A stretch of 19,121 nt of DNA from Ruminococcus sp. (lineage in GTDB: Bacteria > Bacillota > Clostridia > Oscillospirales > Acutalibacteraceae): the NCBI GenBank assembly GCA_004558485.1, contig SFCS01000024.1:1-19121 (forward strand), written 5' to 3'. Each line of letters starts with the position of its first letter. The stretch's first letter is position 1. This document shows positions 1 through 7,347 of this stretch, in pieces. Under the pieces are notes generated by a model. The model searched no databases. It was given only the letters and a program-made list of their open reading frames with translations, and had not been told where the DNA came from. Both the position numbers and the translations under genes were made by a program.

Positions 1-2
1 TA

Positions 3-650
3 ACAGGAAATGCGGTTTATACTGCAACATACACGGCAACCTATATTGACTATACTGTGACATTTAAGGATTGGAATGGAACGGTACTGTCTGCCAAAAC
101 ATACCACTATGGTGATAAAGTAACTGCCCCCGGTGATTCGACAAGGGCAGCAGATAAGACCTATACCTATACTTTCGCAGGTTGGGATAAAGCTGTAGTC
201 AACTGTGCAGGCAATGCAACCTATACCGCAATTTATACAGTAAAATATATTGATTACACAATTATTTTCCAATATGAAGATGGAACGGTAATCAAGAAAT
301 ATACAGTACATTATGGTGATTCCGTTACAGCGCCCGCTAATCCTGCCGCCCCGTCTGCGCCGGGCAATAATTACGAGTTTTGCGGATGGGATAAGGATGT
401 TGTTACCACTAGTCAAGGCAACGCCGTGTATACCGCAGTGTTTGTGCGCAAATACATTTCCGGCGATCTGGACGGCGACGAGAAAATCACCGATGCGGAT
501 GCGGTATATCTGCTGATGCATACGTTTTTCTCAGATGAGTACCCCGTTGATCAGGATTGCGACTTCGACGGCGATGGAAAAGTCACCGATGCGGATGCCG
601 TATACTTGCTGATGTATACATTTTTCCCGGATGAATACCCAATACAGTGA
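3..650 (+). CDS. C-terminal part of a secreted repeat protein ending in a type I dockerin (5' end outside window)
   Basis: The reading frame is open from the window edge, so the true start lies upstream; the GTG at 57 is internal to a repeat and is not a start. Two nearly identical repeat units of about 68-69 residues are visible (bases 42-245 and 246-452), each with the pattern Y-I-D-Y-T, Y-G-D-x-V-T-A-P, GWD and a GNAxYTA ending. They are preceded by the tail of a further unit. This fits the InlB B-repeat/Flg_new type of surface repeat. Bases 459-647 encode a dockerin: two duplicated calcium loops beginning DLDGDEKITDADAVYLL and DFDGDGKVTDADAVYLL, each followed by a helix. Dockerins bind cohesin domains, so the protein is probably extracellular and complex-bound. 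The repeats are AT-richer than the dockerin. The next gene encodes a cohesin-like domain. Dockerin call is strong; overall function is unknown. Confidence 0.88.
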   Translation, partial: TGNAVYTATYTATYIDYTVTFKDWNGTVLSAKTYHYGDKVTAPGDSTRAADKTYTYTFAGWDKAVVNCAGNATYTAIYTVKYIDYTIIFQYEDGTVIKKYTVHYGDSVTAPANPAAPSAPGNNYEFCGWDKDVVTTSQGNAVYTAVFVRKYISGDLDGDEKITDADAVYLLMHTFFSDEYPVDQDCDFDGDGKVTDADAVYLLMYTFFPDEYPIQ

Positions 651-666
651 AAAGGGAGTTTTGAAA

Positions 667-2448
667 ATGAAAAAGGTACTCAGTTTACTCTTCTGCGTCT
701 GCTTTATGCTTGCCCTTTGCGTGCCCGCTTATGCCGCCGGAACGGCGACGCTTAACGGAAACACATCGACAACGGACGGCTCAACCATAGAATACATCCT
801 GAATGTCAGCGGTTGCGGCGACGCAACATCCGTTGCCGTTGCGGTGAGCTTTGACGATGCCTTTGAGCTTGTTTCGGCAACATGGCTGAAAAACGGTTCG
901 CTAAACAGGTTTGACTCCGCAACGAACAAGGGCGTTCTGGGCGGATTAAGCTCTCCTAATATCAACGGGGATGTTTTCAAGCTGGTTCTGAAAGCCAAGA
1001 CCGCTTCTGCCAATGCACATACAGTCAGCGTGAATTTTATTGCCCGAAACGGTTCCGATGATATTATGAATGTCACCCCCACAAAGACGGTAAAAATTGT
1101 CTGCAGCTCACATAATTACTCGGCTTACACAAAACTGAACAACAGCCAGCATCAGCGCACTTGCACCGCTTGCGGATATGTGGAAAAAGCAGGTCACACC
1201 TGGAACGGTGGCGCGGTGGTGAAAGCGGCGACCTGTAAGGAGACCGGCACGAAGGAGTACACCTGTACGGTGTGCGGCGCGAAAAAACAGGAGACGGTTG
1301 CCAAAACCGATCATCATACCTGGGACGGCTGGAATGTCACCAAGCAGCCGACCTGTACAGCGTCCGGAACGACCACGAGAACCTGTTCGGTGTGCGGCAA
1401 AACGGAAAATCAGGCCGTGAACGCCACCGGACATTCCATGGGCAGCTGGACGCAGACAAAAGCACCCACCTGTACCGAAAAGGGTGAGGAAAAGCGCAGC
1501 TGCGGCAAGTGCGGTCATTTCGAAACGCGCGCTGTCAATGCACTCGGACACAATTTCTCCCATCCGACGGTGACAAAAGAACCGACCTGCACCGAGACGG
1601 GCGTCGAGTCCGGCAAATGCAGCCGCTGCGGTCAGATGACCACCAACACGATCAAGGCGAAAGGTCACAAATTCGGCGCATGGGCGGATGGCAAGGCTGC
1701 CACCTGCACGGCGGGCGGAACGCAGGAACGCAAATGCACGGTTTGCGACGCGACGGAAAGTCGTGACACCAAGGCGCTCGGACACGATTTTGAAAATCCC
1801 ACCATTGTGAAAGAGGCGACCATCAGCAGCACCGGTCTGAAAGAGGGCAAGTGCAAGCGCTGCGGCGAAGCCACGAAAGAAATCATTCCCTGTTCCTTCA
1901 AGGATGAAACGACCGGTGTGCAATTTGAGGCAAGCGAGGGCGCTTTTGCTGCCGGAACAGAGCTGAAGGTGGAGGAGATCACAGGGGACAATCCCACCTT
2001 TGCGTCCGCCGAAAATGTGTTGAAAGACGCCTGCGGAGAATTCAGGCTATACACGGTCGCAGCCACAGCAAATAACGCGGCTGTGCAGCCGACGGGTGCG
2101 GTCACGGTGACGCTTCCTGTTCCGGACGGTTTCGGGAAGGATGTAGCGGTGTTCTGCCTTGCAAGCGACGGGACATACACAAAGGCAGAGTCGTCTCTCA
2201 GTGCGGACGGCAAAACGGTTTCGGTCAGCGTTACCGCGCTTGGCAGCTTCGCTGTCGGCAAGCAGGATGCGCAGACGGAGAACGGCGACAACAACACCGA
2301 TGTCAACGGCAATGTTGATACACCCGACGACGGAGCTGCTTCGCAGAAAAGCGGCACGGTGACATACATCATCCTTGCGGTTGCGGCGCTGCTTGTGATC
2401 GGCGGCGTTGTCGCATGGATCGTGATAAAGAAGAAAAAGACCGCGTAA
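667..2448 (+). CDS. Membrane-anchored surface protein with signal peptide, cohesin-like domain and seven CxxC repeats
   Basis: The start at ATG 667 was chosen because it follows an AGGGAG site at 653-658 and opens a signal peptide (MKK, then a hydrophobic run ending AYAA at about residue 24). An in-frame upstream start at 631 would overlap the previous gene. The product has 593 residues. Residues 25-146 resemble a cohesin fold: an amphipathic beta-rich domain with VAVSFDD and an INGDVFKLVLKA segment. Residues 149-409 hold seven repeats of about 39-40 residues with a Cys, then CxxC, and a GH boundary. The seventh lacks the first Cys. Residues 410-533 form a beta-rich Ig-like domain, then an acidic linker. 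Residues 563-588 are a transmembrane helix followed by KKKK. There is no LPXTG sorting signal, so anchoring is by the helix. It probably displays dockerin partners, including the upstream product; that is inference. Confidence 0.82.
   Translation: MKKVLSLLFCVCFMLALCVPAYAAGTATLNGNTSTTDGSTIEYILNVSGCGDATSVAVAVSFDDAFELVSATWLKNGSLNRFDSATNKGVLGGLSSPNINGDVFKLVLKAKTASANAHTVSVNFIARNGSDDIMNVTPTKTVKIVCSSHNYSAYTKLNNSQHQRTCTACGYVEKAGHTWNGGAVVKAATCKETGTKEYTCTVCGAKKQETVAKTDHHTWDGWNVTKQPTCTASGTTTRTCSVCGKTENQAVNATGHSMGSWTQTKAPTCTEKGEEKRSCGKCGHFETRAVNALGHNFSHPTVTKEPTCTETGVESGKCSRCGQMTTNTIKAKGHKFGAWADGKAATCTAGGTQERKCTVCDATESRDTKALGHDFENPTIVKEATISSTGLKEGKCKRCGEATKEIIPCSFKDETTGVQFEASEGAFAAGTELKVEEITGDNPTFASAENVLKDACGEFRLYTVAATANNAAVQPTGAVTVTLPVPDGFGKDVAVFCLASDGTYTKAESSLSADGKTVSVSVTALGSFAVGKQDAQTENGDNNTDVNGNVDTPDDGAASQKSGTVTYIILAVAALLVIGGVVAWIVIKKKKTA
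1111..1893 (+). repeat. Seven tandem CxxC protein repeats (about 117-120 nt each)
   Basis: This is a coding repeat inside the surface protein. Each unit carries a pattern close to W-x-VTK-x-PTCT-x-x-G, then C-x-x-C-G, then a short stretch closing with A-x-GH. The units have diverged at the DNA level, so this is an old protein repeat and not a recent tandem duplication. The first unit (from 1111) is shorter and the seventh has ISSTG in place of the first Cys motif. Paired cysteines could bind metal or form disulfides; the sequence does not decide. Confidence 0.8.
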
Positions 2449-2455
2449 GCGGCGC

Positions 2456-2486
2456 AAAAAAGCCGACGGTTTCCGTCGGCTTTTTT
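2456..2486 (+). terminator. Rho-independent terminator after the surface-protein gene
   Basis: A perfect 8-bp stem GCCGACGG/CCGTCGGC with a TTT loop is followed by six Ts. It is preceded by six As, so it can also act on the opposite strand. It lies 8 bases after the stop codon. Confidence 0.92.
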
Positions 2487-2498
2487 GTTGCAATGCTC

Positions 2499-2526
2499 TT
2501 GCATTTTGCCGCCGACGCGGTATAAT
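2499..2526 (+). promoter_or_regulatory. Sigma-A-type promoter for the SGNH/CobW operon
   Basis: A perfect TATAAT at 2521-2526 lies 16 bases after a weak -35 element TTGCAT (2499-2504). It sits just after the preceding terminator and about 30 bases upstream of the first start codon. No obvious Zur-type operator was recognised around it. Confidence 0.65.
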
Positions 2527-2557
2527 GTAGTAAATCAGTTACGGGAGGAAACGATAT

Positions 2558-3178
2558 ATGCGAAAAATAAAGCTGCTGTTTCAGGGAGACAGCATTACCG
2601 ACGCGGGGCGAAACTACGAGGACTGTCACGATCTCGGCGGCGGCTACCCCAAGTATGCTGCGCAGTACCTGCAGGAGAGTCACCCGGAGATCGACTTCGA
2701 GTTTATCGATCTCGGCATCAGCGGCAACCAGACAAAGGATCTTGTCGCGCGGCTGCAGAATGACTTTTTGGCGATCGATCCGGACATCGTGTCGATTCTC
2801 ATCGGCGTCAACGATGTGTGGCATCACGCCGAAAATCGGGATTGGATCCCCGATGATGTGTTCGAGGAGCGGTATCGGACGGTGCTGGAGGGCATCAAGC
2901 AGCACACTCACGCCAGGATCATGATGATGGAGCCGTTTCTGATCCCGACCGAGGACAAGGCGTTTTTCCGCGTTGACCTTGCGCCGAAGATTGAAATTGT
3001 CCGCAAGCTGGCAAGGGAATATGCCGATGTCTATTTGCCCACCGACGGACTGCTGCAGGCGGCGTTCATCGGCGACGATCCGCTCACCTTTGCGGCGGAC
3101 GGTGTGCATCCGACGCCGAAGGGCGCGGATTTCATCGGCAAGCTGTATGCAGAATACTTGGGAAAGCTGCTTTCCTGA
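2558..3178 (+). CDS. SGNH/GDSL-family hydrolase (esterase/lipase-like)
   Basis: The 206-residue product has all SGNH blocks: FQGDSITD with nucleophile Ser12, block II around GISGN (residues 53-57), GVND with Asn85, and DGVHPT with Asp181 and His184. It is a single compact domain of normal size for intracellular GDSL esterases and has no signal peptide, so it probably acts in the cytoplasm, for example on acetyl esters of sugars. The actual substrate cannot be read from sequence. The ATG at 2558 has a strong GGGAGG site at 2543-2548. It is the first gene of a co-directional run; the CobW gene begins 25 bases after its stop. A functional link to metal handling is not evident. Confidence 0.9.
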   Translation: MRKIKLLFQGDSITDAGRNYEDCHDLGGGYPKYAAQYLQESHPEIDFEFIDLGISGNQTKDLVARLQNDFLAIDPDIVSILIGVNDVWHHAENRDWIPDDVFEERYRTVLEGIKQHTHARIMMMEPFLIPTEDKAFFRVDLAPKIEIVRKLAREYADVYLPTDGLLQAAFIGDDPLTFAADGVHPTPKGADFIGKLYAEYLGKLLS

Positions 3179-3203
3179 GTGGATAAAAAAGAGGGAATAC
3201 TGT

Positions 3204-4307
3204 ATGACAAAAATTGACATTTTCTCCGGCTTTCTCGGCGCCGGAAAGACCACGCTCATCAAAAAGCTCATCAAAGAGGCCTATGCGGGTGAAAAGCTCG
3301 TGCTGATCGAAAACGAGTTCGGCGAAATCGGCATCGACGGCGGCTTTTTGCAGGACGCGGGCATCAAGATCACCGAAATGAATTCCGGCTGCATCTGCTG
3401 CAGCCTTGTCGGCGATTTCGGAAAGGCGCTTGAAAAGGTGCTGGCGGACTACGCGCCCGACCGCATCCTCATTGAGCCGTCTGGCGTCGGCAAGCTCAGC
3501 GATGTCATTGCCGCTGTGCAGGGACTCCATGATGACCATATCCTGCTCAACAGCTTTACCACTGTTGTGGATGCCAAGAAGTGCAAGATGTATGCCAAAA
3601 ACTTCGGCGAGTTTTTCAACAATCAGATTGCCTATGCGGGCGCTGTCGTGCTGAGCCACACCGACGCACTGCCGACCGAAAAGCTCGAGGAGGTTCTGGC
3701 GCTTATCCGCGAGCAAAATCCTGCCGCGACGATCGTCACCACCCCGTGGGATCAGTTGACGGGCGGACAGATCCTGGAGACCATGGAGCGCCGCAACACG
3801 CTGTCCGACGAGCTTGCCGCACTGCTGCAGGAGGATACCTGTCCCGTCTGCGGGCATCACCATGACCACGAGCACGAGCATCATCACGATCACGACCTCG
3901 AACATCACCATGCGCATGACGACGATCACGACGATGAACATGAGCACCATCATCACGAGCATGATGACGACCATGACTGCTGCTGCCATGATCACGACCA
4001 TGAGCATCATCACCACCATCACGCCGACGAGGTGTTCACCAGCTGGGGCAAAGAGACAACCGTGAAGTTCACCCCCGCAAAGATCACGGCGGCACTGGAA
4101 GCACTGCAGGATGCCGACAGCTTCGGCACGGTGCTGCGCGCCAAGGGCATTGTGGCGGCAGAGGACGGCAGCTGGATTCATTTTGACTATGTGCCGGGCG
4201 AGCCGGATGTGCGCACCGGCAGCGCCGGCGTGATCGGCCGTTTGTGCGTGATCGGTTCCGAATTGAAAGAGGACGCACTGGCGGCGCTGTTCGGCGTGGA
4301 CGCCTGA
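3204..4307 (+). CDS. CobW/COG0523-family metallochaperone GTPase with His-rich metal-binding segment
   Basis: The start is ATG 3204; the longer in-frame extension upstream only overlaps the SGNH gene. The 367-residue protein has a P-loop GFLGAGKTT (residues 9-17), the family metal motif SGCICC (61-66, CxCC), an IEPSGVG segment (90-96) and a SHTD guanine-specificity region (151-154). Residues 213-273 form a very long His/Asp/Glu run opened by CPVCG and interrupted by CCC. A CobW C-terminal domain follows (about 285-367). COG0523 GTPases deliver zinc, cobalt or other metals to client proteins; a His-rich stretch is common in zinc-type members. Zinc is the likeliest metal, but the sequence does not prove it. 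The next gene, 15 bases downstream, is a second CobW-like GTPase, so the two are probably co-expressed and may act together. Confidence 0.92.
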   Translation: MTKIDIFSGFLGAGKTTLIKKLIKEAYAGEKLVLIENEFGEIGIDGGFLQDAGIKITEMNSGCICCSLVGDFGKALEKVLADYAPDRILIEPSGVGKLSDVIAAVQGLHDDHILLNSFTTVVDAKKCKMYAKNFGEFFNNQIAYAGAVVLSHTDALPTEKLEEVLALIREQNPAATIVTTPWDQLTGGQILETMERRNTLSDELAALLQEDTCPVCGHHHDHEHEHHHDHDLEHHHAHDDDHDDEHEHHHHEHDDDHDCCCHDHDHEHHHHHHADEVFTSWGKETTVKFTPAKITAALEALQDADSFGTVLRAKGIVAAEDGSWIHFDYVPGEPDVRTGSAGVIGRLCVIGSELKEDALAALFGVDA

Positions 4308-4322
4308 CGGTCGGAGGAAAAA

Positions 4323-5264
4323 ATGGAAGTACCGGTATATGTATTCACCGGCTTTTTGGAAGCCGGTAAGACGCGTTTTATTCAGGAAACACTGGAGGAT
4401 AAGCGCTTTAACGCAGGCGAAAAGACGCTGCTGCTCCTTTGCGAGGAGGGCGTCGAGGAATATGATCCGACCCGTTTTTCCTCTCCGCAGGTGTATGTTC
4501 AAACGGTGGAGGAGGAGACGGAGCTGACCGCCTCCAACATGACGGCATGGCTCAAAAAGAACGGCTGCCGTCGCGTCATTGTGGAATATAACGGCATGTG
4601 GCAGCTTGCTTCACTGTTTCAGAACCTGCCGAAAAACTGGGTCATCTATCAGGAGTTTTTCTTCGCGGATGCCACGACCTTTTTGCAGTATAACACCAAC
4701 ATGCGCTCACTGGTGGTGGACAAGCTCAACACCTGCGAGCTGGTGGTGTTCAACCGCTATACCGATGCGATCGACAAGATGGCGCTGCACAGGATCGTGC
4801 GCGGCATCAGCCGCCGCACCGACATTGCCTATGAGTCGCCCGGCGGTGAGGTGGCATATGACGACATGGAAGACCCGCTGCCGTTTGATGTGAACGCCCC
4901 CGTTATTGAGATCGCGGACGAGGATTATGCGCTGTGGTACCGTGATATGGGCGAAAATCTCGACACCTATGACGGCAAGACGGTGCACTTCAAGGGCATG
5001 GTGGCGCATAACCGCCAGCTGCCCGCCGATGCCTTTGTCATCGGCAGAGATGTGATGACCTGCTGTGTGGAGGACATCACCTTTGCCGGCATGGTTGCAC
5101 AGTGGCAAGGTGCTATCGCACTGGGACAAAAGGACTGGGTGACGGTCGTGGCGGAGATCCGTATGCAGGAGCATAAGCTGTACGGCCGCCGCGGCCCTGT
5201 GCTGAAAATCACGAAATTGGAGAAGGCTGTGCCGCCGGATCAGCCGGTGGCGACATTCTATTGA
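4323..5264 (+). CDS. Degenerate CobW-like GTPase fused to a YcgQ/DUF1980-like C-terminal domain
   Basis: The 313-residue protein begins like a CobW GTPase: PVYVFTGFLEAGKT with a P-loop at residues 10-17, in which Glu replaces the usual Gly. An NRYTD motif at 144-148 stands in for NKxD. The CxCC metal motif is absent. From about residue 205 the sequence changes to a beta-rich domain containing DGKTVHFKG, a MTCCVED segment (245-251) and DWVTVVAEI. This resembles the C-terminal DUF1980 domain of YcgQ (TIGR03943), the partner of the YcgR permease, which has a comparable conserved TCC stretch. No YcgR-type permease is in the window. The start has a GGAGG site at 4313-4317. The next gene starts 4 bases after the stop. 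I infer a metal-trafficking role. The fusion rests on recognition by eye and needs a profile search. Confidence 0.72.
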   Translation: MEVPVYVFTGFLEAGKTRFIQETLEDKRFNAGEKTLLLLCEEGVEEYDPTRFSSPQVYVQTVEEETELTASNMTAWLKKNGCRRVIVEYNGMWQLASLFQNLPKNWVIYQEFFFADATTFLQYNTNMRSLVVDKLNTCELVVFNRYTDAIDKMALHRIVRGISRRTDIAYESPGGEVAYDDMEDPLPFDVNAPVIEIADEDYALWYRDMGENLDTYDGKTVHFKGMVAHNRQLPADAFVIGRDVMTCCVEDITFAGMVAQWQGAIALGQKDWVTVVAEIRMQEHKLYGRRGPVLKITKLEKAVPPDQPVATFY

Positions 5265-5268
5265 TGGT

Positions 5269-6417
5269 ATGTATACATTGCTTTTGGCGGTGATCTACCT
5301 CGCCTTTATCAGTCTGGGACTTCCGGACTCGCTGCTCGGATCGGCGTGGCCCGTGATGCATCAGACGCTTGCCGTGCCGCTTTCCTATATGGGCATCGTC
5401 ACGATGATCATTTCGGGCGGCACGATTGTTTCCAGCCTTTTGTCGGAGCGGCTCACAAAAAAGCTCGGCACGCAGACCGTCACGGTCATCAGTGTTGCGC
5501 TGACGGCAGCGGCGCTTTTTGGGTTTTCCTCCGTGCGGGCGTTCCCGCTCCTTTGCGTGTGGGCAATTCCCTATGGACTCGGCGCGGGTGCGATCGACGC
5601 GGCGCTCAACAACTATGTAGCGCTGCATTATTCCTCCCGTCATATGAGCTGGCTGCACTCCTTTTGGGGCGTGGGAGCGGTCATCAGCCCGTATGTCATG
5701 AGCTATGCGCTTTCCCATCGCTCGTGGGAGGACGGCTATCGCATCGTCGGGTGGATGCAGGGCGGCATTGTGCTGGTGCTTTTGCTGACGCTGCCGCTTT
5801 GGAAGATCAACAAAGCGGAGAAAACGGAGGAAAGCACACGGGTCATCGGCTTGCGCACCGCTTTGAAAATTCCCGGTGTGCGTGGGGTGCTGGTTGGCTT
5901 TTTTGCCTATTGCGCGGCGGAAACGACGGTCATTCAGTGGACAAGCAGCTATCTTGCGGGCGTGCGCGGCGTTTCCGAAAAGCTCGCCGCCGCATTTGCG
6001 TCTTTCTTCTTCATCGGCATGACCGTCGGCAGGTTTTTGTCCGGCTTTGCGGCGGACAGGCTCGGCGACCGCCGCATGATCCGCATCGGCATCACGACAG
6101 CGCTTGTCGGTGCGGTCTGTGTGCTGCTGCCGCTGCAAACGACAGCGGTGGCGCTTGTCGGCTTTGTGATTATCGGGCTTGGCTGTGCGCCGGTCTATCC
6201 CGCGATCATCCATTCCACGCCGACCTGCTTCGGCGCGGACAACGCACAGGCGATCATCGGCGTGCAGATGGCGAGCGCCTATGTCGGGTCTACCTTTATG
6301 CCGCCGCTTTTCGGCGTGCTGGCAGAGCATACAACACTTCTGTTGTTGCCGCTGTATCTGGCGCTGTTTCTGGGGCTTTCCTTCCTGGTGCTGGAGCGGG
6401 CATACAAAAAGGCCTAG
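5269..6417 (+). CDS. Major facilitator superfamily transporter
   Basis: The 382-residue, strongly hydrophobic protein has about 12 membrane segments. It opens with FISLGLPDSLLGSAWP, a typical start in one clostridial MFS group, and has GLGAGAIDAALNNYVA in the fourth to fifth helix region and a short basic loop ERLTKKLG after helix 2. It probably moves a small organic solute such as a sugar; the substrate is unknown. The ATG at 5269 lies 4 bases after the upstream stop and has no clear ribosome binding site of its own, which suggests translational coupling to the GTPase gene. Its stop codon overlaps the stop of the convergent AraC gene. It may instead serve the AraC-linked catabolic operon, but it lies on the other side of the regulator and in another transcription unit. 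Confidence 0.85.
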   Translation: MYTLLLAVIYLAFISLGLPDSLLGSAWPVMHQTLAVPLSYMGIVTMIISGGTIVSSLLSERLTKKLGTQTVTVISVALTAAALFGFSSVRAFPLLCVWAIPYGLGAGAIDAALNNYVALHYSSRHMSWLHSFWGVGAVISPYVMSYALSHRSWEDGYRIVGWMQGGIVLVLLLTLPLWKINKAEKTEESTRVIGLRTALKIPGVRGVLVGFFAYCAAETTVIQWTSSYLAGVRGVSEKLAAAFASFFFIGMTVGRFLSGFAADRLGDRRMIRIGITTALVGAVCVLLPLQTTAVALVGFVIIGLGCAPVYPAIIHSTPTCFGADNAQAIIGVQMASAYVGSTFMPPLFGVLAEHTTLLLLPLYLALFLGLSFLVLERAYKKA

Positions 6418-7211
6418 CGCGCATACCTCTCCCGAAATGCCTTGGGGGATAACCCCGTCTGCCGTCGGAAGGTGCGGCTGAAATTGCTGTTATCACTGAA
6501 TCCGCATGCTTCAACGATCTCACCGATACGCATTTGCGTCTCGGTGAGATATTTTTTTGCCGCCGCGATGCGGCAGGACTGCAAATGCACCATGAGCGGA
6601 TACCCCGTGATGGCTTTGAATACATGCGCGAGGTAATAGGGACTCAGATGGTATTCCGCCGCCAGTGTGCTGAGGGAATACTTTTCCTTGCAGTTTTCCG
6701 CAAAGCGGCACTGGATCTGCCGCACGATCTCCGCACGCTCCGATGCGTCATTTGCCGCAAAAAGAGCGGGGTGCTGCCGATACAGGGCAATCAGGAGCTG
6801 CTGCAGCAACAGATCGCACGCCTCCTCCGAAAACGGCTGCCCCTGTGCATATTCGGTCGCCATGCGGGCAAACGCCTCCTCGAATGCGGCGGGATCGCCG
6901 ACGGTGACGGCATGGCGAAACTGTGCCGTACGGTTGAAAAGCACGGAAAGAAGGCGGTAGTTCTCTGCACTTTGCACGGCGTTTTCCGGTGCAACACGAC
7001 AGACATAGCGGCGATAGCGCGCTGAGCAGATGTCGATGGCGTGTTCCTCAAAGCGGCTGATGAGCACGAGCGTCCCGCCCTCGGCGATCGTCTGTTCCGC
7101 ACCGACAGAGACCTTGGCTTTTCCCTCAACGATATACAGCAACTGGTGACAATCGTGATAATGCGGCGTCACGCCGCCGACACTGTCCGCATATTTGCAG
7201 GAAATAACCAT
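6414..7211 (-). CDS. AraC-family transcriptional regulator with cupin sensor domain
   Basis: The 265-residue protein has an N-terminal cupin-like sensor (HYHDCHQLLYIVEGKAKV, residues 17-34) and a C-terminal pair of helix-turn-helix motifs (about 165-265). The second ends with the classic CGFSDNSNFSRTFRRQTGLSPKAFR stretch split over residues 236-260. Full length and size are normal for sugar-responsive AraC regulators. The start at 7211 follows an AGGTG site (7216-7220 on this strand) and a good promoter at 7238-7266. It is divergent from the six-gene redox/lyase operon, with 136 bases between start codons, so that operon is its likely target. It is convergent with the MFS gene and overlaps it by 4 bases. 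Confidence 0.9.
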   Translation of the reverse strand: MVISCKYADSVGGVTPHYHDCHQLLYIVEGKAKVSVGAEQTIAEGGTLVLISRFEEHAIDICSARYRRYVCRVAPENAVQSAENYRLLSVLFNRTAQFRHAVTVGDPAAFEEAFARMATEYAQGQPFSEEACDLLLQQLLIALYRQHPALFAANDASERAEIVRQIQCRFAENCKEKYSLSTLAAEYHLSPYYLAHVFKAITGYPLMVHLQSCRIAAAKKYLTETQMRIGEIVEACGFSDNSNFSRTFRRQTGLSPKAFRERYAR

Positions 7212-7237
7212 AAAGCACCTCTCACACGTTTTTTGTC

Positions 7238-7266
7238 ATTGTATCATGAAAGCGGGAAGAAAGCAA
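7238..7266 (-). promoter_or_regulatory. Promoter of the AraC-family gene
   Basis: Read on the minus strand, TTGCTT (7266-7261) is followed after 17 bases by TACAAT (7243-7238). The -10 element is 26 bases upstream of the start codon. Confidence 0.7.
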
Positions 7267-7268
7267 GA

Positions 7269-7299
7269 TTTACATAAAATACAGCAACCCCTGTATAGC
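7269..7299 (+). promoter_or_regulatory. Tentative promoter and operator for the six-gene operon
   Basis: TTTACA at 7269-7274 is a plausible -35 element, with a weak -10 at TATAGC (7294-7299, spacing 19) or TGTATA (7292-7297, spacing 17). A perfect inverted repeat ATACAG-N6-CTGTAT (7279-7284 and 7291-7296) lies between and over these elements and could be a regulator site. A weak promoter overlapped by a site would suit activation by the divergent AraC regulator; this is inference. Confidence 0.4.
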
Positions 7300-7347
7300 G
7301 ATCGCAAACGGCACGCCGTACAATAAAAACAAAGGAGCGTGACGGAT

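Noticed and set aside
1111..1893. CRISPR-like periodicity
   Set aside because: The repeats are protein-coding, about 117-120 nt apart, diverged at DNA level and without constant short repeats and unique spacers.
2973..3203. 77-codon N-terminal extension of the CobW protein
   Set aside because: It overlaps the SGNH hydrolase gene out of frame, and CobW P-loops lie within the first 20 residues.
3850..4022. Microsatellite or low-complexity non-coding repeat
   Set aside because: It stays in frame inside a conserved GTPase and encodes a known kind of His-rich metal-binding segment.
3132..4502. 456-residue minus-strand open frame opposite the CobW gene
   Set aside because: Its long Met/Val run is the reverse reading of the His/Asp codons of the metal-binding segment. 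It spans two real genes and their boundary.
4323..5264. Decayed pseudogene copy of the upstream CobW gene
   Set aside because: The frame is intact over 313 codons, has its own ribosome site, and carries a different C-terminal domain, so it looks like a diverged working protein.
5209..6330. 373-residue minus-strand open frame opposite the MFS gene
   Set aside because: It is a GC-rich mirror of the MFS frame, dominated by Arg, His, Asp and Gln with no domain or ribosome binding site. The + strand frame has a clear membrane-protein pattern.
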